A DNA stretch of 64,000 bases. Source: Phytoseiulus persimilis. Taxonomy: Eukaryota > Arthropoda > Arachnida > Mesostigmata > Phytoseiidae. Of this stretch, positions 28,128 through 40,804 are shown in pieces. Positions within the stretch are counted from its first letter, which is position 1; each line of letters begins with the position of its first letter. The translations under genes were made by a program, and so were the position numbers. The DNA lies in the NCBI GenBank assembly GCA_037576195.1, contig CM075101.1, positions 47,864,001-47,928,000 of the forward strand. The letters run 5' to 3'. The notes under the pieces are model-generated. The model searched no databases, was not told the DNA's origin, and was given only the letters and a program-made list of their open reading frames with translations.

Positions 28128-31100
28128 CAATCGTTCTGGTTCTCAAATGTTTCCATCTTTCTCTCAGCATCCCCGATCTTCCATCTGAATTTCATCCAAA
28201 CTTCTCACAAGGCTAGCGCCATTGGAACCGGTATCTGCGCCAGGAACATGAACCAAATCCAAGAAAACGTTTCGCCAATGGATCGTGCTTCTTGTAGCAC
28301 AACGATCAAAGGCTTCAGAACTCGCTCGCTTCGGTTCGATGCGTCACGCCCACGCTCGGCGTTATCACGAAGATCTGATGCCTCGAAAGGAAGGTGCCTG
28401 ATGTAGACCGTAGAGAACGTGTCGCGTTGCGTATCGACCCGCCTCTAAGGCCGATCGGGGACCCGATTGATCGGAGAGTTCACGAACGGTCGAATTGAAA
28501 TCTCAAGACGGATATTCTCGCTCTCTCCCGCTTGGTCAGTTTTTCCCGCGAGTCCCTCCGTTCCGTTCGTCATCGAGAGCGTTGGTAGAATAAGGGAATT
28601 TCCTCACGCTGCTGCGTCCGGGCAAAGCCTGCTTAGGAGGGTTTTCGGCAACGCGTGTTTCACGCCCGAACTGGCGACATGCGAACGTGTCTAGTTCCAC
28701 GTGTAAAACATGTACGAGCTCTCGTTCGCGCACGCCTCCGTGCAGCGCACCCTCGAGCCGGGAGCTCGCACACGATCGCTTTGACAAGCAATTAGCCCTG
28801 ACATCGAGTCACGAAGCTACGGGGAAGAAGACTTCTGAAACCGCGACTGGACGAACCCGTATCGGCCTCATCCCGAAGAAATTCGCGATCGGGAATGAAT
28901 GTGATAAGAGAGGAATACTCTTGCTCCCAACCTACACTTTCTTTCGGGGAACGCTCCCGATGGGAGGAGAAACATTCCAAAGCCCAGCTCAGAAGCTGAG
29001 CGAGACATCTCTTTTCCACCAGCTGTTTCCAGCTGTTCCTTCTTCGTCTGCAACTAGCGGCGTTTCTCCTATCCGTGAGGGAAGTGGTAACGTGGCCAAT
29101 TTGTAGACAGCTCACGTAGACCGGCTCCCATCGGAGTGCGAGCACGGGAGAAAGAAACGAATACGAGAGAAAAGCTGCCATAGGTTCGTATACGTGGCCG
29201 AGATACGATCCAGTTCGGCCGAACCGACGTCGATTGAAAGCTTCAACGTGAGAATGGAGTTGGGAGAAGGAATGGCCAGGCACCCAGCAAGGTGAAGTAT
29301 TCCAATTCCCGATCGATAACATTGTGGAGAGTCCGGTCAAGAACTACCTCGAAACGACTCGTACGGTGAGCCCATCCAGGCTCCGGTTTTCGTGGGCGCG
29401 ATATCGAATAGATTTCCGGGACCTGGGGCTGCGAAACAGACTCGACAGGTGAAGGAGGCGGGAGTTCAGGCCACCTATATTAAGAGCCAGTCGATGAGTC
29501 GACGTCATGCTGCGAGAACGACAAGTGGTTTTGCGGTTCTCGTTTCGATTAGGCTAGACTGGGAGGGCAACAGGCGGACCACAACAAGAGGGACCCGCCG
29601 CGAGCCGTTCAACGGGAAGCCTGCCAACGAGGGTAATACACCGAATTATTACTATCCAATGGTGGTGCTCTGGAAATAATTTGATTAACGCCGCTTCCAC
29701 TGGACTCCGTGGAGGCAGAAGGGGAAGAACTCGTTTCCAGGCAAAGAACGAAGTGAAACGACCGTTTGGGAAGGGCTTCGACTCCATTATCCGGCGAGCC
29801 GGCGCTTCCGATCGGGGGCGATCGAGAACGAAAGTTGTGAGAGCCGGATGAAAGCCTGCGACGAGACGCTACGAGGGAACGCGAGTCTCATGCGGGAATT
29901 CGAGGAAGAATGCCAATCTGTGCTCCGTTCCGAGATTTTAATTCACTCATAATCAACGACAATGTTATTCACGTTGTACGCGTTGTGGCAATTCATCTCG
30001 TCGTTCTTCAGTAGACGGCCCCCTCTGCTGGTTCTCCGGGAAGTTCTGGAAGAAGAAAGCAAGAGCAAGAAGGAGTCTCCGACACCGAGTCGCAAAGTCG
30101 AACGCCGAACGTAAGAAACCACTCGTCCCATCGCAAAAGCCGGTCCATCCTGTGAACTCGGTCTTCTCCTCCCTCCCGCTTCTGATAGTGTTCGCTTTCG
30201 TGTGCATCGGGCCTTCCTCTAACTTTCGTATTATCTGTATCAGCCGCGGCAGACTGGTGGTCCGTGGAAAATTTCTTTCGCTGTCTCGGAAGTGTTTTTT
30301 TATAGCCTCGTTAAGAGCCGACAGGGGCTTAGTGGGTTCTCCCCTTGCTCAACGATAGGAGATCTTCTTGCTGAGGTGTCGGGGCCAGCCTATGTAGCTA
30401 TCTGATCGTGAGCGCGGGATGATTTTCCGTTGGCCTTCCACCACGTTGAGCAGAGGAGAAGACGTTGTTCTGTTCGGAACGAAAACTTGAGAAAAGAGAT
30501 GAGGGAAAGGGGATTGCTACGTGCAAGCTTGCTATAAGGGAATGAGTTCCCTATTCGTCCTGAGTTTCCATCAGTCAGTGTAATCCTGCGGTCAAATCGA
30601 GTCTATCTATTGTTGAGTCGTAGCGCTAGGCATCGAGGGAAATATCACAGCTCGAAGAGGTCGGCCATGGCTGTTTCCATCTGATGTAAACAAGGAGCTC
30701 GGATTTAACGAGCGGATATTCCTTGGTTGTCTGAAGAGCAGCCGTTCTCGGAGGAAATCACCCTATTAGCTGTTCGACCGAATCTTTATGGGAACGCAGT
30801 GATTTGAGGAAAAGCCCCGCGATCATTGACGTTCGATAGTGTGTTCGAGAATGAGAGAGACTTTTCCGAGAGTTCGCGGCTGAAGACTTCGATTTTTAAG
30901 GAGAAGCATCGACGACGAAGCGGACAAGAGTTTTCAAGCAGGAACTGAGAACCGGCAAACCATGAACGGAACCCTAGAAACGGACACTGAGGAACAGCAA
31001 GTTCGGAAGAGGAAAGCGGTGGTAAAGGAATCAGTCGAGGAGCACTTTTCCTGAGAATGAGGGATAATAAGAATGGCTATTTCAGTGAGCCGCGGTCGTA

Positions 31101-32678
31101 AGTTGTCTCTGTGCTATTGATCGGGGCGAGAGATGTGCCCCGTAGACGCCGAGCACGGCTTCAAGGGGAGGGGACACCGCTGAACGCCCGTGGATTGACA
31201 AATAGACGTGTCGATCGGTGTACCTGATATGTCGCGGCTGTGTGCGCTCGATCTCTCGGACACATCCTCCGGTTGATTTGATCAGGCGATGACCTCAAGA
31301 ACTCAGCGACCTATTTTCCGAAAGCGCGCGATGTTCTATCGCTGTGTATCACGAGTTTGGACTCGGTTTTCGTTTTGTCGACCTCCGTGCCCTATCTCTG
31401 AGCAATCTTTGCTTCTCATCAAACACCTGCGATTTTGGAGCAGCCCTGGAACCAGTGTGATGTAGAGTTCAGCTGTCGTCCGTGTCCTCTGCCGTTTTTC
31501 TATTTCCTCATGGAGGCAGCACGACAGCGAGAGGAACGACTTTCCCCGAACTCGGAATGACAACGGCGCTCTCTGAAAAGAGAGAAGTGCTGAGTAAGTC
31601 TCCATTGCCATTGTGTTTCCGGAATCAGGAGAGCTCCTTCCCACCCTCGAAAGTCCCTCCAGGTTCCAGTGAGCGACTTTTTGGTTTCTGCGGTTTCGAA
31701 TTCTCCGCTCTCAGTCCCACCGACGAGTTGTTCGTTTCCTAAGGAGCCGCATGGGAAGCTCCATGTTCGTCGAGAACAGGGCGGAAAACTCACCTCCGTG
31801 CCTGAGGAGGCGCGTGAGCGAATCAGTCGACAGGATAGCTCGCTCAGGTGGCAACGAGTCATCGATGGTGCTGATGACAAAACAAACGTCGCGTTGTTCC
31901 GCGCACTTCAACGACTTCCGGAAATTGTCCTCCGGAGCCGTATTTATATTCGGGAGCCCGAGCTGGCGCGCGAGGTGAACTCGATGGAACCGAGGACGGG
32001 AGGGTCGGCATAAGGAGACCGAGTAGAAACTTGACGAGGGGTCTGTCGAACAATGTTCCGAGGCGCCACCACGAGGATTTTGTCAGCGCTAGCCCGAGGG
32101 CATCTTGCGGATATTCTTCGTCTTCTCAGTCGTCGTCTCGACTCCGATCAGCCCAGACGATGACGAGCGCGATTCTCTCGGATCTCCGGGATTTCCGCGG
32201 TTTCTCAATGATGTTTCGCGCGCCATCATCGACTTGACGGCATCCCTGGTTAGATTCTTGCGACGGAAATCGATCTCCACCAATGTGGGATTCCGTGGCT
32301 AGACGAAGATGAGGCAAACGACGAGTCGAGTCAAGTAGCCATACTGAAGTTCGAACATTCATTGGTTTTGGTCTCGATCTACTTGAAGTCGTTCCTTCCG
32401 CGTGAACGGTTTCCTTGATGAATTTTCCGATGTTGCAACGCCGGTGCATGCGTAGAATCACATGTAAATTGGGTTCGATTTAGTGAACGTGGCTGACTCT
32501 GTCGGCCTATTGCTGCCCGGACGGATGTTGGCGCACGATTCCGTCGTTGCAGCGAGCGAAGTCACAACATCGGCAGCGGGAGCGAATCCTCCTCCCTCTG
32601 GTGAATAAAAAAACTCCAGAGCAGACAGCGGCGCGCCGAAACACGCCACCGGACAGACGATTCGAGCTGGCGGGGGAA

Positions 32679-32689
32679 GGGGGGGGGGG
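32679..32689. repeat. Poly-G tract (G11)
   Basis: Eleven Gs preceded by GGGGGAA. Confidence 0.95.
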
Positions 32690-32970
32690 CTGTGTTCCCA
32701 TAACTCACAGAGTCCACACAAAGCATAGATTGAAACTTGGATTCTTACCTCAGCATCCTTGGACATGGCTACATCCACCTATTTGTTGACTTTGCCTGTG
32801 CGTGACGCATATTCCTTCTCTCTTGTTGCCTTTTCCTCTTGGGAGTCACTCGGCACTCTGTCAGAATCCGTTCCCTCTCGTTCGCTCGCTCTCGCCGCAG
32901 TTTGTCTTCGACTTCCTCGAATTACCTGCTGCCTTCCGGTTCGTCGCTTGTTCTCGCTGCTTCCGGGCGT

Positions 32971-32986
32971 CCCCCCCCCCCCCCCC
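32971..32986. repeat. Poly-C tract (C16)
   Basis: Sixteen Cs followed by TCAT and six more Cs, about 280 bases from the G11 tract and of opposite polarity. Confidence 0.95.
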
Positions 32987-34283
32987 TCATCCCCCCGGGT
33001 GGCCGACACGTCTCCCTGTCGTAGGAATAAACTTTGGTTTCGTTTCGAACAGATTCCATAGCGTTGACTCTTATGCAAGCCCCGACCCGACATCCTTTCC
33101 CTGACTCCCCTCGTCATGCTGTTGGATTTGGGAAGTTGATACAGACTGTTCTCTTTTGAAGTAATCTCCGATACTCCCTTGACAAAAGTCCAACTGTCCG
33201 AGCGGAGAACTGCTTCCCGGCGAGACATCAGCAAGAGACTCGACCTCGACACAATCTCCGATGTTCGGGACTCCGTGTCTGGTTACAGGGTTGACGGTGT
33301 CTGGCGACCGTTGTAAGGATATGAGTCATAGTAGTTTCCGACCGTCTTCGGCCAATTGCATCTACAAGGAAGCCATCAATCATTCGGGAGACTTCTATAG
33401 AGGCTCATATAGGAGAGAGAGTCTAATTTATTCCGGAACCTTGTTTCGGCGTCTTGTGACATACACTGCGCTCCGATCATTCCGTAATCGATCGGAATCA
33501 AGGTTTGCTTTCAGGCAGAAGGCTCCTTGGCCCAAGTGGTGAAAAAAATCAGCTCTAAAAACACAGATTTCGGGAGTAGGGTGGAAGAATCAACGTCGCG
33601 GTGGTTGACAGGGATATTGCCGCGTCGTTCTCACCCTAAGCGACGAGCGATCATTGCTCGCGGCCTAGATTTCAAGCAATAACCTGAATAGCTCTCGACG
33701 GCGCGGCGCTCTCCTGCTTCCAGTTCATACCGCGGAACAGACGGCTCGAATTCGCATTTCTTTGTTTTCCATGCAACCCGATCGATGTCGGTAGCTCGGG
33801 TGGCGTTGGGTTGCCAGCCACTTCCGGACGGGGACTCCCGTCTAATAGGAAATCCGACAGAGGAGTTCAACGCATGAGAGATCATTCGGAGGTTCTCGTG
33901 AGAGCGGCGATCCTTGGCAAGCAGAATAATCACTAATGGAAAACGGAAATTCTTAGCATCGAAACGATTTAGGGTAGACTACTTTGTCCCATGAATGAAA
34001 ATGCCAACCACAGCGAGCTCCGCATCTCTGACCTCTAGCTCGAGAAACTCGCTGCGTCTCCAGAAAACTCCACGTACAGAGTTCATCTTCAACTTCTCAG
34101 TGCGGAAATCGGACTTCAACGCTTCCAGGCGCTATCCAAGTGTGAACCGAAGCGGTGGGACGTAGACGAGAGTGTCATTCCCAAAATGGAGCGGCACAGT
34201 GAGTTGCCTCAATCGTTTCCTCCAAAGTAGCATCATACGGAATGAGAAGAAAAATTTGAAATTACGAAGCGAACCTTCAAAGC

Positions 34284-34931
34284 TCATTGCGGCGAACAAA
34301 TCCATTCTGGGGATTCGTCGTCTATCTTGAGTGCTTCCAAGATAAGGAATGTCCGTTTTCCGTGGAACGGGAAAGCGGGTCTTACCAAGACCCATGAGTC
34401 GCTGATTTCAAACTGTGCAACGACAATCGCAAGGCTGCCGGTGCCGAACCTGATCGTTGAGAAGTCCGTTAGGTCAATCAGGCTGCGGGGACCTCTATCA
34501 TCTTCTTGACTCCGCGAGGATCATCAAACCCTGAGGTAAACTCAGGCTATAGTCAGCAAGAACCATCAGAATCTCGACCGGCGAAACGCGGGGGTCTTCC
34601 GTCTGCCGAGCATCCCAGGGAAGAACCGCCGGAGAATAGAACTCGTGAGATTCGCTGCTGACGTGTCGAATCGAATGGGACGCGAACTGAGTGACACGCA
34701 TGGATGTCTAGCGACACAGTGTGGGTCTATACACGCCCAATCGGAGCCCCCGGCACCTCAGTCGTCCATCCCATTTCCTGATGAGCTCCTCACGGACTGC
34801 GAGATTTCACATCGAGAGGAGCGGGTCGGCTGTTCCATGATTTCCTCATACAGTGTGAATATTCGCTCAAACGAGCTTTCAGGACCGAGATCCGCAATCG
34901 ACGGAAGTCGCCGGGTCAGGAGTAGCCGACG
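34284..34931 (-). CDS. Candidate multi-exon coding patch, unrecognised
   Basis: Three successive minus-strand segments look coding. Segment 1, 34931-34794, ends CAGTCC|GTGAGG in phase 0 (contains FERIFTLYEEIMEQPTR). Segment 2 starts at 34686 after GTGTCACTCAG, also phase 0, and runs to a stop at 34498 (contains PVEILMVLADYSLSLPQG). Segment 3, 34520-34284, is a 78-codon frame in a different register (contains FSTIRFGTGSLAIVVAQFE) that passes over an internal TTG|GTAAGA donor-like site. Segments 1 and 2 join by ordinary signals; segments 2 and 3 overlap and can only be joined by an intron under 40 nt or a frameshift. Start exon and family are unknown, and other frames in segment 1 also look fair. 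Confidence 0.17.
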
Positions 34932-37900
34932 TCAACCGACGTTCGCGTGGATTCTTCTTCTCGCCGGCGCAGTTCCTGCAGTAGGCATCGGCGGCGAGTG
35001 TTCCTAACTCGTAACACATTCAGCCAGAGAGTTCAAATAAAATGTCTCATCGCTGTTTGTCAGACGACGACGGTCGTCCACCGAGCCTCGTTCCTGCTGA
35101 CGCACTCTGTACGGGAGCTTTGTTCATGAGCGATGAACAGCGAGCTGTAAATAATTTTACTGGAACTGTCGCCACCTATCATTAGCGACTGAGTCAAGGC
35201 TACAAGTGGTTGGCTACGCTCGCACCATTATCAACATTTATTCACGAGCTCGAAGGTTGAGCCTGGCGTTTGTTTAATTTGACCGACAATGAGAGGTCGA
35301 GTTGATGTGCAGCGCGAGCTGGAGCCGGAACTTCAGCTCTGAGCGAGGACGAATGAGGGACGAGTCACCAATCGAGCATTGGAGTTGCCTCGATTCGCTA
35401 TGCCTTCTCAGAGCATCCATCACGGCATTCGGGGCAAACGCGCAGTCTGCTCAAATACACAAGTAACTGTCAAGTAAGCCCCTCATTGGACTCATATTGC
35501 GCCCCCTCCCGGTCACTATCACTCGGCACACTCTCGAGCGGTTCCGGCGAATTTCCCTTTGCCTGACAGCTGGAAAAGTGCGTTCACAGAGGGACACAAC
35601 ACGAGTACGAACAGATCAGTGCTCTCTTGAAAATCCCAAAGCTCCAAAATCCGCCGACTAACAGGCACGACGTGCTCGCGGATACTTGTGTACCCGTCGG
35701 CTTCCACCTGAACAAAGGACTGATTCCTGGGGGATATACCCGCATCATTCAGCCCTCGAATGTCTTCTTCCAGCCACACAAGTCTTCAGCGCGTTTCATA
35801 ACGGATACTGCTATTGACGAGAATCACTTCAATACATGGCGTTTTGAACCACGTCTTAGGAACATGATTGAATACGCCTCCTACAAAACGGTATACGGAT
35901 GAGGAGCCCGGCCCATGGGTGTCCCCTCGAGAGTTCTGCTTCGATCAGATTGCCGAGGACCCGTGTTTCCGATGCGGCGATGTCTCTTCTACCAGATGCG
36001 CGCATTGCGAAAAAAAACATAAGCCTCTTGGCTCTGTTTCGGTTTCGGTCTGGTTTCTTTCTGTTTGTTGATGAGTCTCCAAATATTCCTCTTCTCCCCC
36101 GAAATGCTACATGGTGCCAAGATTCGCCGAGGTCCCCCTTGTTGAAAGTTTCGGGGAATCGAAGAACTTCGTCCTCGTCTCCAACGCCCGGCAAACGCTC
36201 GCTTGAACGAACGAAGTCGTCGAAAAGATAAGTCTTTTTACCAGCGTTTAGGCAGAGGAAGTATCGCCAAAATCTCGCTGATCCATGCTGGTTTACGGCG
36301 CTCGCAAGGAAACGTGATATGATCAGTGCTTTCTTGAGAATCGCTACCGAGACTCCGAAATCCAACCACAGCCAGAACGTTTTTTTCTCCAGGAGCCAAA
36401 TCGGATAAAACTGTCTCCACCGCCTCCCCCACTGACCATAAGCGAAGCTTTACTTGTGAGTCTCTTGCACTTGATTCTGCTCAGGTGATGGGGAATAGGG
36501 ATCCCAAACCTTGGAAAAACCCCGATTTGCGAGACTTCTGATATCGCGGAGTCCCCGTGAGGGCTCATGACCCGATGCTCCGCTCGTTGGAGCTGCTGAT
36601 CCCACCTCCCACCGAAACATCGCGACGTAGTGACGAACTGGTTGGATCTCGAGGAGAACTTGTTCCTGGAACCGAACGAAAAGCCGTGGAATTTGTCACG
36701 CTATGAAAGTCACTCTGAATGGTGAAGCAAAGCTCCGTGAGGACGGGCTCCAATATTGCCCGATGTTGGCGCGCGGATTTTTGGAATGGAGCAACGACCT
36801 TATTTTTGTGAATTTGGATGAGTCGGAGCGATCGATTCCAACATCTTGATTTGACACTCTACATGGTTTGACAAACGCGGTCAGCTTCGAAACATGCCCT
36901 CTGGTAAGAAGCTCCTGGATCTGGAAAGGGACCTGTTGTGAGCGTGCTTGAATGGAACAGAGAGATCCTAGAGGGAAAACTCCAAGAGGATGCGGAATAA
37001 TTTCGAAATTATTCGAGAACTGTCGCGGAAAAAAAGTAATTCGAATCACTAGGAAATAACTTGACTGTGGCCCCATCTCTGGGAGGCTTCTAAACCGGAT
37101 CGCAACCATCGTAATGGTCGTGTCGTCGTTCCACTAAGACGGGATTCTTGGATCGACATCCGTTCTCCTAGGCGCTAATGGAACGAGATCCGAAAGTGGG
37201 TGAGTGTTGAAATGCGGAAACCTTCAGATGTGTTACACGATGTGGCGGCAGCAAGGCGGGGCCCTGTCGTTGATGCACGATTACAGCAAGGGGCTGCGGA
37301 GGGAGGGAAGAATCTTCCATCTGAATCGAGAACCACTCAGAACGATCTCTCAGGAGAGAAATGCGTGCGCCTCCGTGGCAAAGTTCTCTGGGGAGCAGAC
37401 TCGGCCAGCCCGGGTTCGGGGGCGCCGGGTCAAGGCGGCAGCCGCAACAGAACAATCCCGACAGACCAACGATTCCCGATTATGCCAGAAACGATCGGAG
37501 CGCGTTGCGCGTCCTATTGCTCTGGGTACTCTTCTGTTTGGAGTCCATCTCGCGGCCAACGCCGGCTGTGTTCTGAACTCAACTTCGAAGCTCCCTCGGA
37601 ATCTATGGATTCCAGACGTAGCCTGCTGGGATCCATTCATCACGCTCGTTTGCGTTACAACTGTAGGACTTCCTTTCGGTCTCGCATAGCAATCGAAACA
37701 TCGGAGAGTTCCGTCCGCAAGTTTATTCCCCCGAATTATTCGGATAAGCGATGTCGGACGTGCAGTTCGGAACGAAAGGAGCTCGGCGAAACGAACGAGG
37801 GACGGACAAACAACGGGTTGACAACACGGAACGAGATGAGGAATGAGGGGGAACACCGATACGAGTGGGGCGAGCGTTGGAAGTTGGAGCTCGAGCTCGG

Positions 37901-38814
37901 GCTCATGGGCAGCGACACGAGCGAAGGAGGAAATTTCCAAAGGGTCACGAGGGCTAGGAAGCTGCATTGGTGCCTGTTTTGATTTCCGCTGGGGCTATGG
38001 GCGTCAACGAGTCTCACAGAGCTGCGTCCGCGGTGTTCTCGAATGACACCGTCGAAGGTACTGAAAGCCTGCCTGGCGCGAGCCTCGGTTGAGTCGATAA
38101 CGGGATGCTGAGACCCTCGCCCGTGTTTTTCGCGCCCTGGATAAGTTTTTGACGGGCTCGAGAATTCAACAGCGAAGACAGACTGACGCGTGACGCGTCT
38201 CCCGGATGTCAACGCAGAAACGCCACTTGGTGTGTTTCCACCATCTGTCCGGGTCTTCTGAAGCGTGTGGGGATATCTTGTCAGTCTCCCGATGCAACAG
38301 GCTTTTCCGTCCGACGTTGTCTGTCACTGTGACCGGGGCTCGCGTCCCTGATTTTCTGGAGTTCGTGCGGGGGGTCGGTCACAGCGTTCAATTGGCAGCC
38401 TGCTTGCATCCACGCCTGCATGCGTCCCTCCATCTGTCATCGCGTCCTCTTGAACTTTCAGTCGCGGTCGGGAACTCTTGACGTCAAACAAGTAAACTGT
38501 CCGTCACAGAAACCTCCAATGAGGCCTAGCGAAGACTCGCCTGGTCGTCAGCTGTTAGAAGCGAGAAGAGCCCAACGGGAGATTTCCCACTCGAGACCTT
38601 AAGCTTCCTCCGCGACCTTCGTCCTCTGTCGAGTTCGTGAAGCGTTTCCCCCTTCATCGTTCGCCACGCGCATCAATGGAATCATGAGGACCGAAGTGGA
38701 TCCTCCCAGATAGTTCCGCGAGAACAGAGTATCGCATAAGCCGGGAAGGCGAACAACTTGGTGCAGTGAGCGTTAATTGGGACGTGTCACTTCTGAAACA
38801 CGAAGCTGAATGAG
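34932..38814. other. No supportable gene
   Basis: A 260-codon plus frame (37200-37982) and a 205-codon minus frame (37350-37967) cover the same DNA, a sign of compositional openness. No domain was recognised in either. Confidence 0.45.
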
Positions 38815-38875
38815 CTGTAGGCTACAGCCCCTGACGCGGAATCGCCTGTAGCCCTTCCGCGTCAGGGGCGATTCC
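38815..38875. repeat. Cluster of interlocking inverted repeats
   Basis: Four perfect inverted repeats overlap here. GCTGTAG/CTACAGC (38814-38828) has one central base. GGCTACAG (38820-38827) pairs with CTGTAGCC (38846-38853). CCCCTGACGCGGAA (38828-38841) pairs with TTCCGCGTCAGGGG (38855-38868) across a 13-base loop. GGAATCGCC (38838-38846) pairs with GGCGATTCC (38867-38875). They share bases, so only some stems can form at once. Function unknown. Confidence 0.85.
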
Positions 38876-40085
38876 CCAACAGATCGTGCAGCTTCCGCTT
38901 CCCTATAGTAGATCCTTCGTTGTTCTCATTTCTACATTGTTTTCCTCGTCGAATCCATTCAGTTATGGTTTTCTTCCTCTGTGAACATCGATGATCTGTC
39001 ATCACACCGATTATTTGTGCTTAAATACTCTAGGTCTGGACATCCTCAGCAAAGGCGGCCAGGCAAGCTCATGATGTTTGGCTTATGACGGAAAATCAGC
39101 GTTCGGGAGAAGCTCCACTCAACTCTGGAGTGACTTCACGGAAGCATTCTGCGAAAGCTGCTGCGTCAGGGTGGATGCAGCCCGCATGACTTCGATCCGA
39201 CATCATTTGTCGCGGGAACCACACGCTCTCGACGGCGAGAGGTCGACGCTCGCGCTCCGAGCTGCTCGAACTCGCCGGAGGGAAATCATACTGAACGTGG
39301 GAGGATGTTTCCATGCGCCTCTTCCCCGGCGTTGTCTCCAGAGGAGCGGGCTTGCTTGCGCGCGGTCGAGGTCGCAGGCAGCCAACACGAACGCCATTTC
39401 CGCCTCGCAGACGGCGGTGTTTGACAACCGTTACTCGAGAGCCTCCGAGGCGGTCTCCGCCTGTGTCGACCAGACGGACTTTAATTAGAGCGCCTCAAGT
39501 TGTGTGGAGTTGTATCGAGAGTAGCGTCGAGTACTCGAAGTCGAGTGGCGCACAGTCGTTTCGCGCTGTTGAGTCCAATCAACAAGCGATTCATTCGACA
39601 AGAGTGGAAACTTCACGTCGAAAGATGACCGGCGAAAGAGAGACTCGGACACAACGTATCGCACACAGATTTTTCCCGTCTCAAGACTGCTTCCCGTCGA
39701 ACGACACTTTCTCCGGTGGAGAGACGTCAGCTGTCTTCGCAGAGAGACTCTTGTCGTCTCACTTGCGTTGCTGTCGACTGTCGAGTGACGGTTAACATCG
39801 TTCTGAACTGAGAACGCATTTGGAACGTTGTCGCAGTTGTCGACGACGAAGACGCCAACCGACACCCGGGGCACAGCGCTATGGAAGGCTCCGGAATAAC
39901 TTCCAAACCTCGAAGCTGCCAGGTCTCTTTCTGTTGGTCGTTCCGGGAGGTGTTCCCAGAGGGAGTCCGTCTGACGCCTTTGAGCCGTGGAGGCACGCGC
40001 GATTGAGTCCTGTGTCCTTTGCCCTAAGAGTGAGGAATAAGCGAAAAGCCTTTGGAAGTATCTAATGAGTTGCTAACGTCGACAG
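38876..40085. other. No supportable gene
   Basis: Frames at 39078-39488 (+) and 39485-39874 (-) are unrecognised. Short TCGAGT-like words are dense at 39520-39830. The segment immediately precedes the coding-like patch starting at 40086 and could hold its upstream exons. Confidence 0.4.
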
Positions 40086-40400
40086 TTTCACCCGACCGCT
40101 TCGCTGAGCCGATCCTGGCTCGTGGTCACGAGATTCTTCATGGAAATCTCCCGGGTGCCGGCCAGGTTGTTAAACCGCCAAATCTGAAACCGTTCGGACA
40201 GTTTTACGCTCTGGTTGTCGCCTAGCTCAGCTTACCCAACGCTGGTCTTGCCTTTATTCGACTCGGCCGGGCTCTACGCACCACTCTTGGGCCTCACCGC
40301 CTCCTCGGAACGATATAGCCCCGAGGAATTCTCAGACAACTCGATCGAGTTTGTCACAATACTTTCTTCCGTCCCTCCAATCTATCTCATACTTCCCTAG

Positions 40401-40804
40401 AGCTGAAATTCTCGTCCCAGCGGTGGGACTTAGTCGAGGAGTGGAACGGAAACTTCTGAAGGCCGCAGAGGAACTCCCCGATCGGGTCCGCTTTGGAATC
40501 CGCTCCGGAAACAATTTCCACATCATTCCCGCATCATTTAGATGCCTCGCGTGTACTGAATCGGCGGCCGAACTTCATTTCGGGTAACGTTCCACTCGCT
40601 CCGGCCTCGAAAGTTGGATCTAGACTCGGATTCGAGGGAATAGAGGGCAGCTTTCCGGAAACCAATCTGACTGAAGACCTGAGCCTCCTGGGGGATATTT
40701 GCGGCGACGAGCAGACGGTCGAACGGTTTTCGGATTCAGTTCAGCAGACGGTCGAGCGGGTTTCGTTGAGTGCCCTGTCCGGCGTGAAGACTTTCCAGAA
40801 ATGA
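40401..40804 (+). CDS. Candidate pair of 3' exons, unrecognised protein
   Basis: The first exon, 40401-40583, follows a long pyrimidine tract ending TTCCCTAG and ends CGG|GTAACG. It is 183 nt and enters and leaves in phase 2. It encodes a hydrophilic helix-prone segment (GVERKLLKAAEELPDRV). A GATCTAG acceptor at 40623 restores phase for a second exon, 40624-40804 (TGA), which is acidic and carries an 11-residue near-repeat (EQTVERFSDSV, QQTVERVSLSA). The implied intron is only 40 nt, very short for an arthropod, so a frameshifted or decayed coding region is an alternative. More protein-like frames lie upstream in other registers (40086-40223 and 40215-40400), the first after a GCTAAC branch-like site and CGACAG. 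No start exon or domain was identified. Confidence 0.22.
40711..40759 (+). repeat. In-frame 33-bp degenerate duplication
   Basis: GCAGACGGTCGAACGG (40711-40726) recurs as GCAGACGGTCGAGCGG (40744-40759). The 33-base period equals 11 codons and produces the QTVER near-repeat in the candidate exon 40624-40804. Confidence 0.85.

Larger units (their letters stand above)
28403..34283. other. No firmly supportable gene
   Basis: A 139-codon frame at 28687-29106 (+) has mixed composition, but a longer antisense frame covers it and neither matches a known family. From 30360 to 31330 and 33540 to 34280 no notable frame exists. Two homopolymer tracts lie near 32.7-33.0 kb. Confidence 0.45.

Noticed and set aside
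37200-37982. 260-codon plus-strand frame as a gene
   Set aside because: A 205-codon antisense frame covers the same DNA; neither has a domain.
39078-39488. EIILNVGG segment as a BTB/T1 domain of a potassium channel or KCTD protein
   Set aside because: Only the short LNVGG core matches; the residues after it do not follow the domain pattern and no later T1 motif is present.
40215-40290. TAGCTCAG as the A box of a tRNA gene
   Set aside because: No matching B box at the right distance and no acceptor-stem or T-arm pairing.
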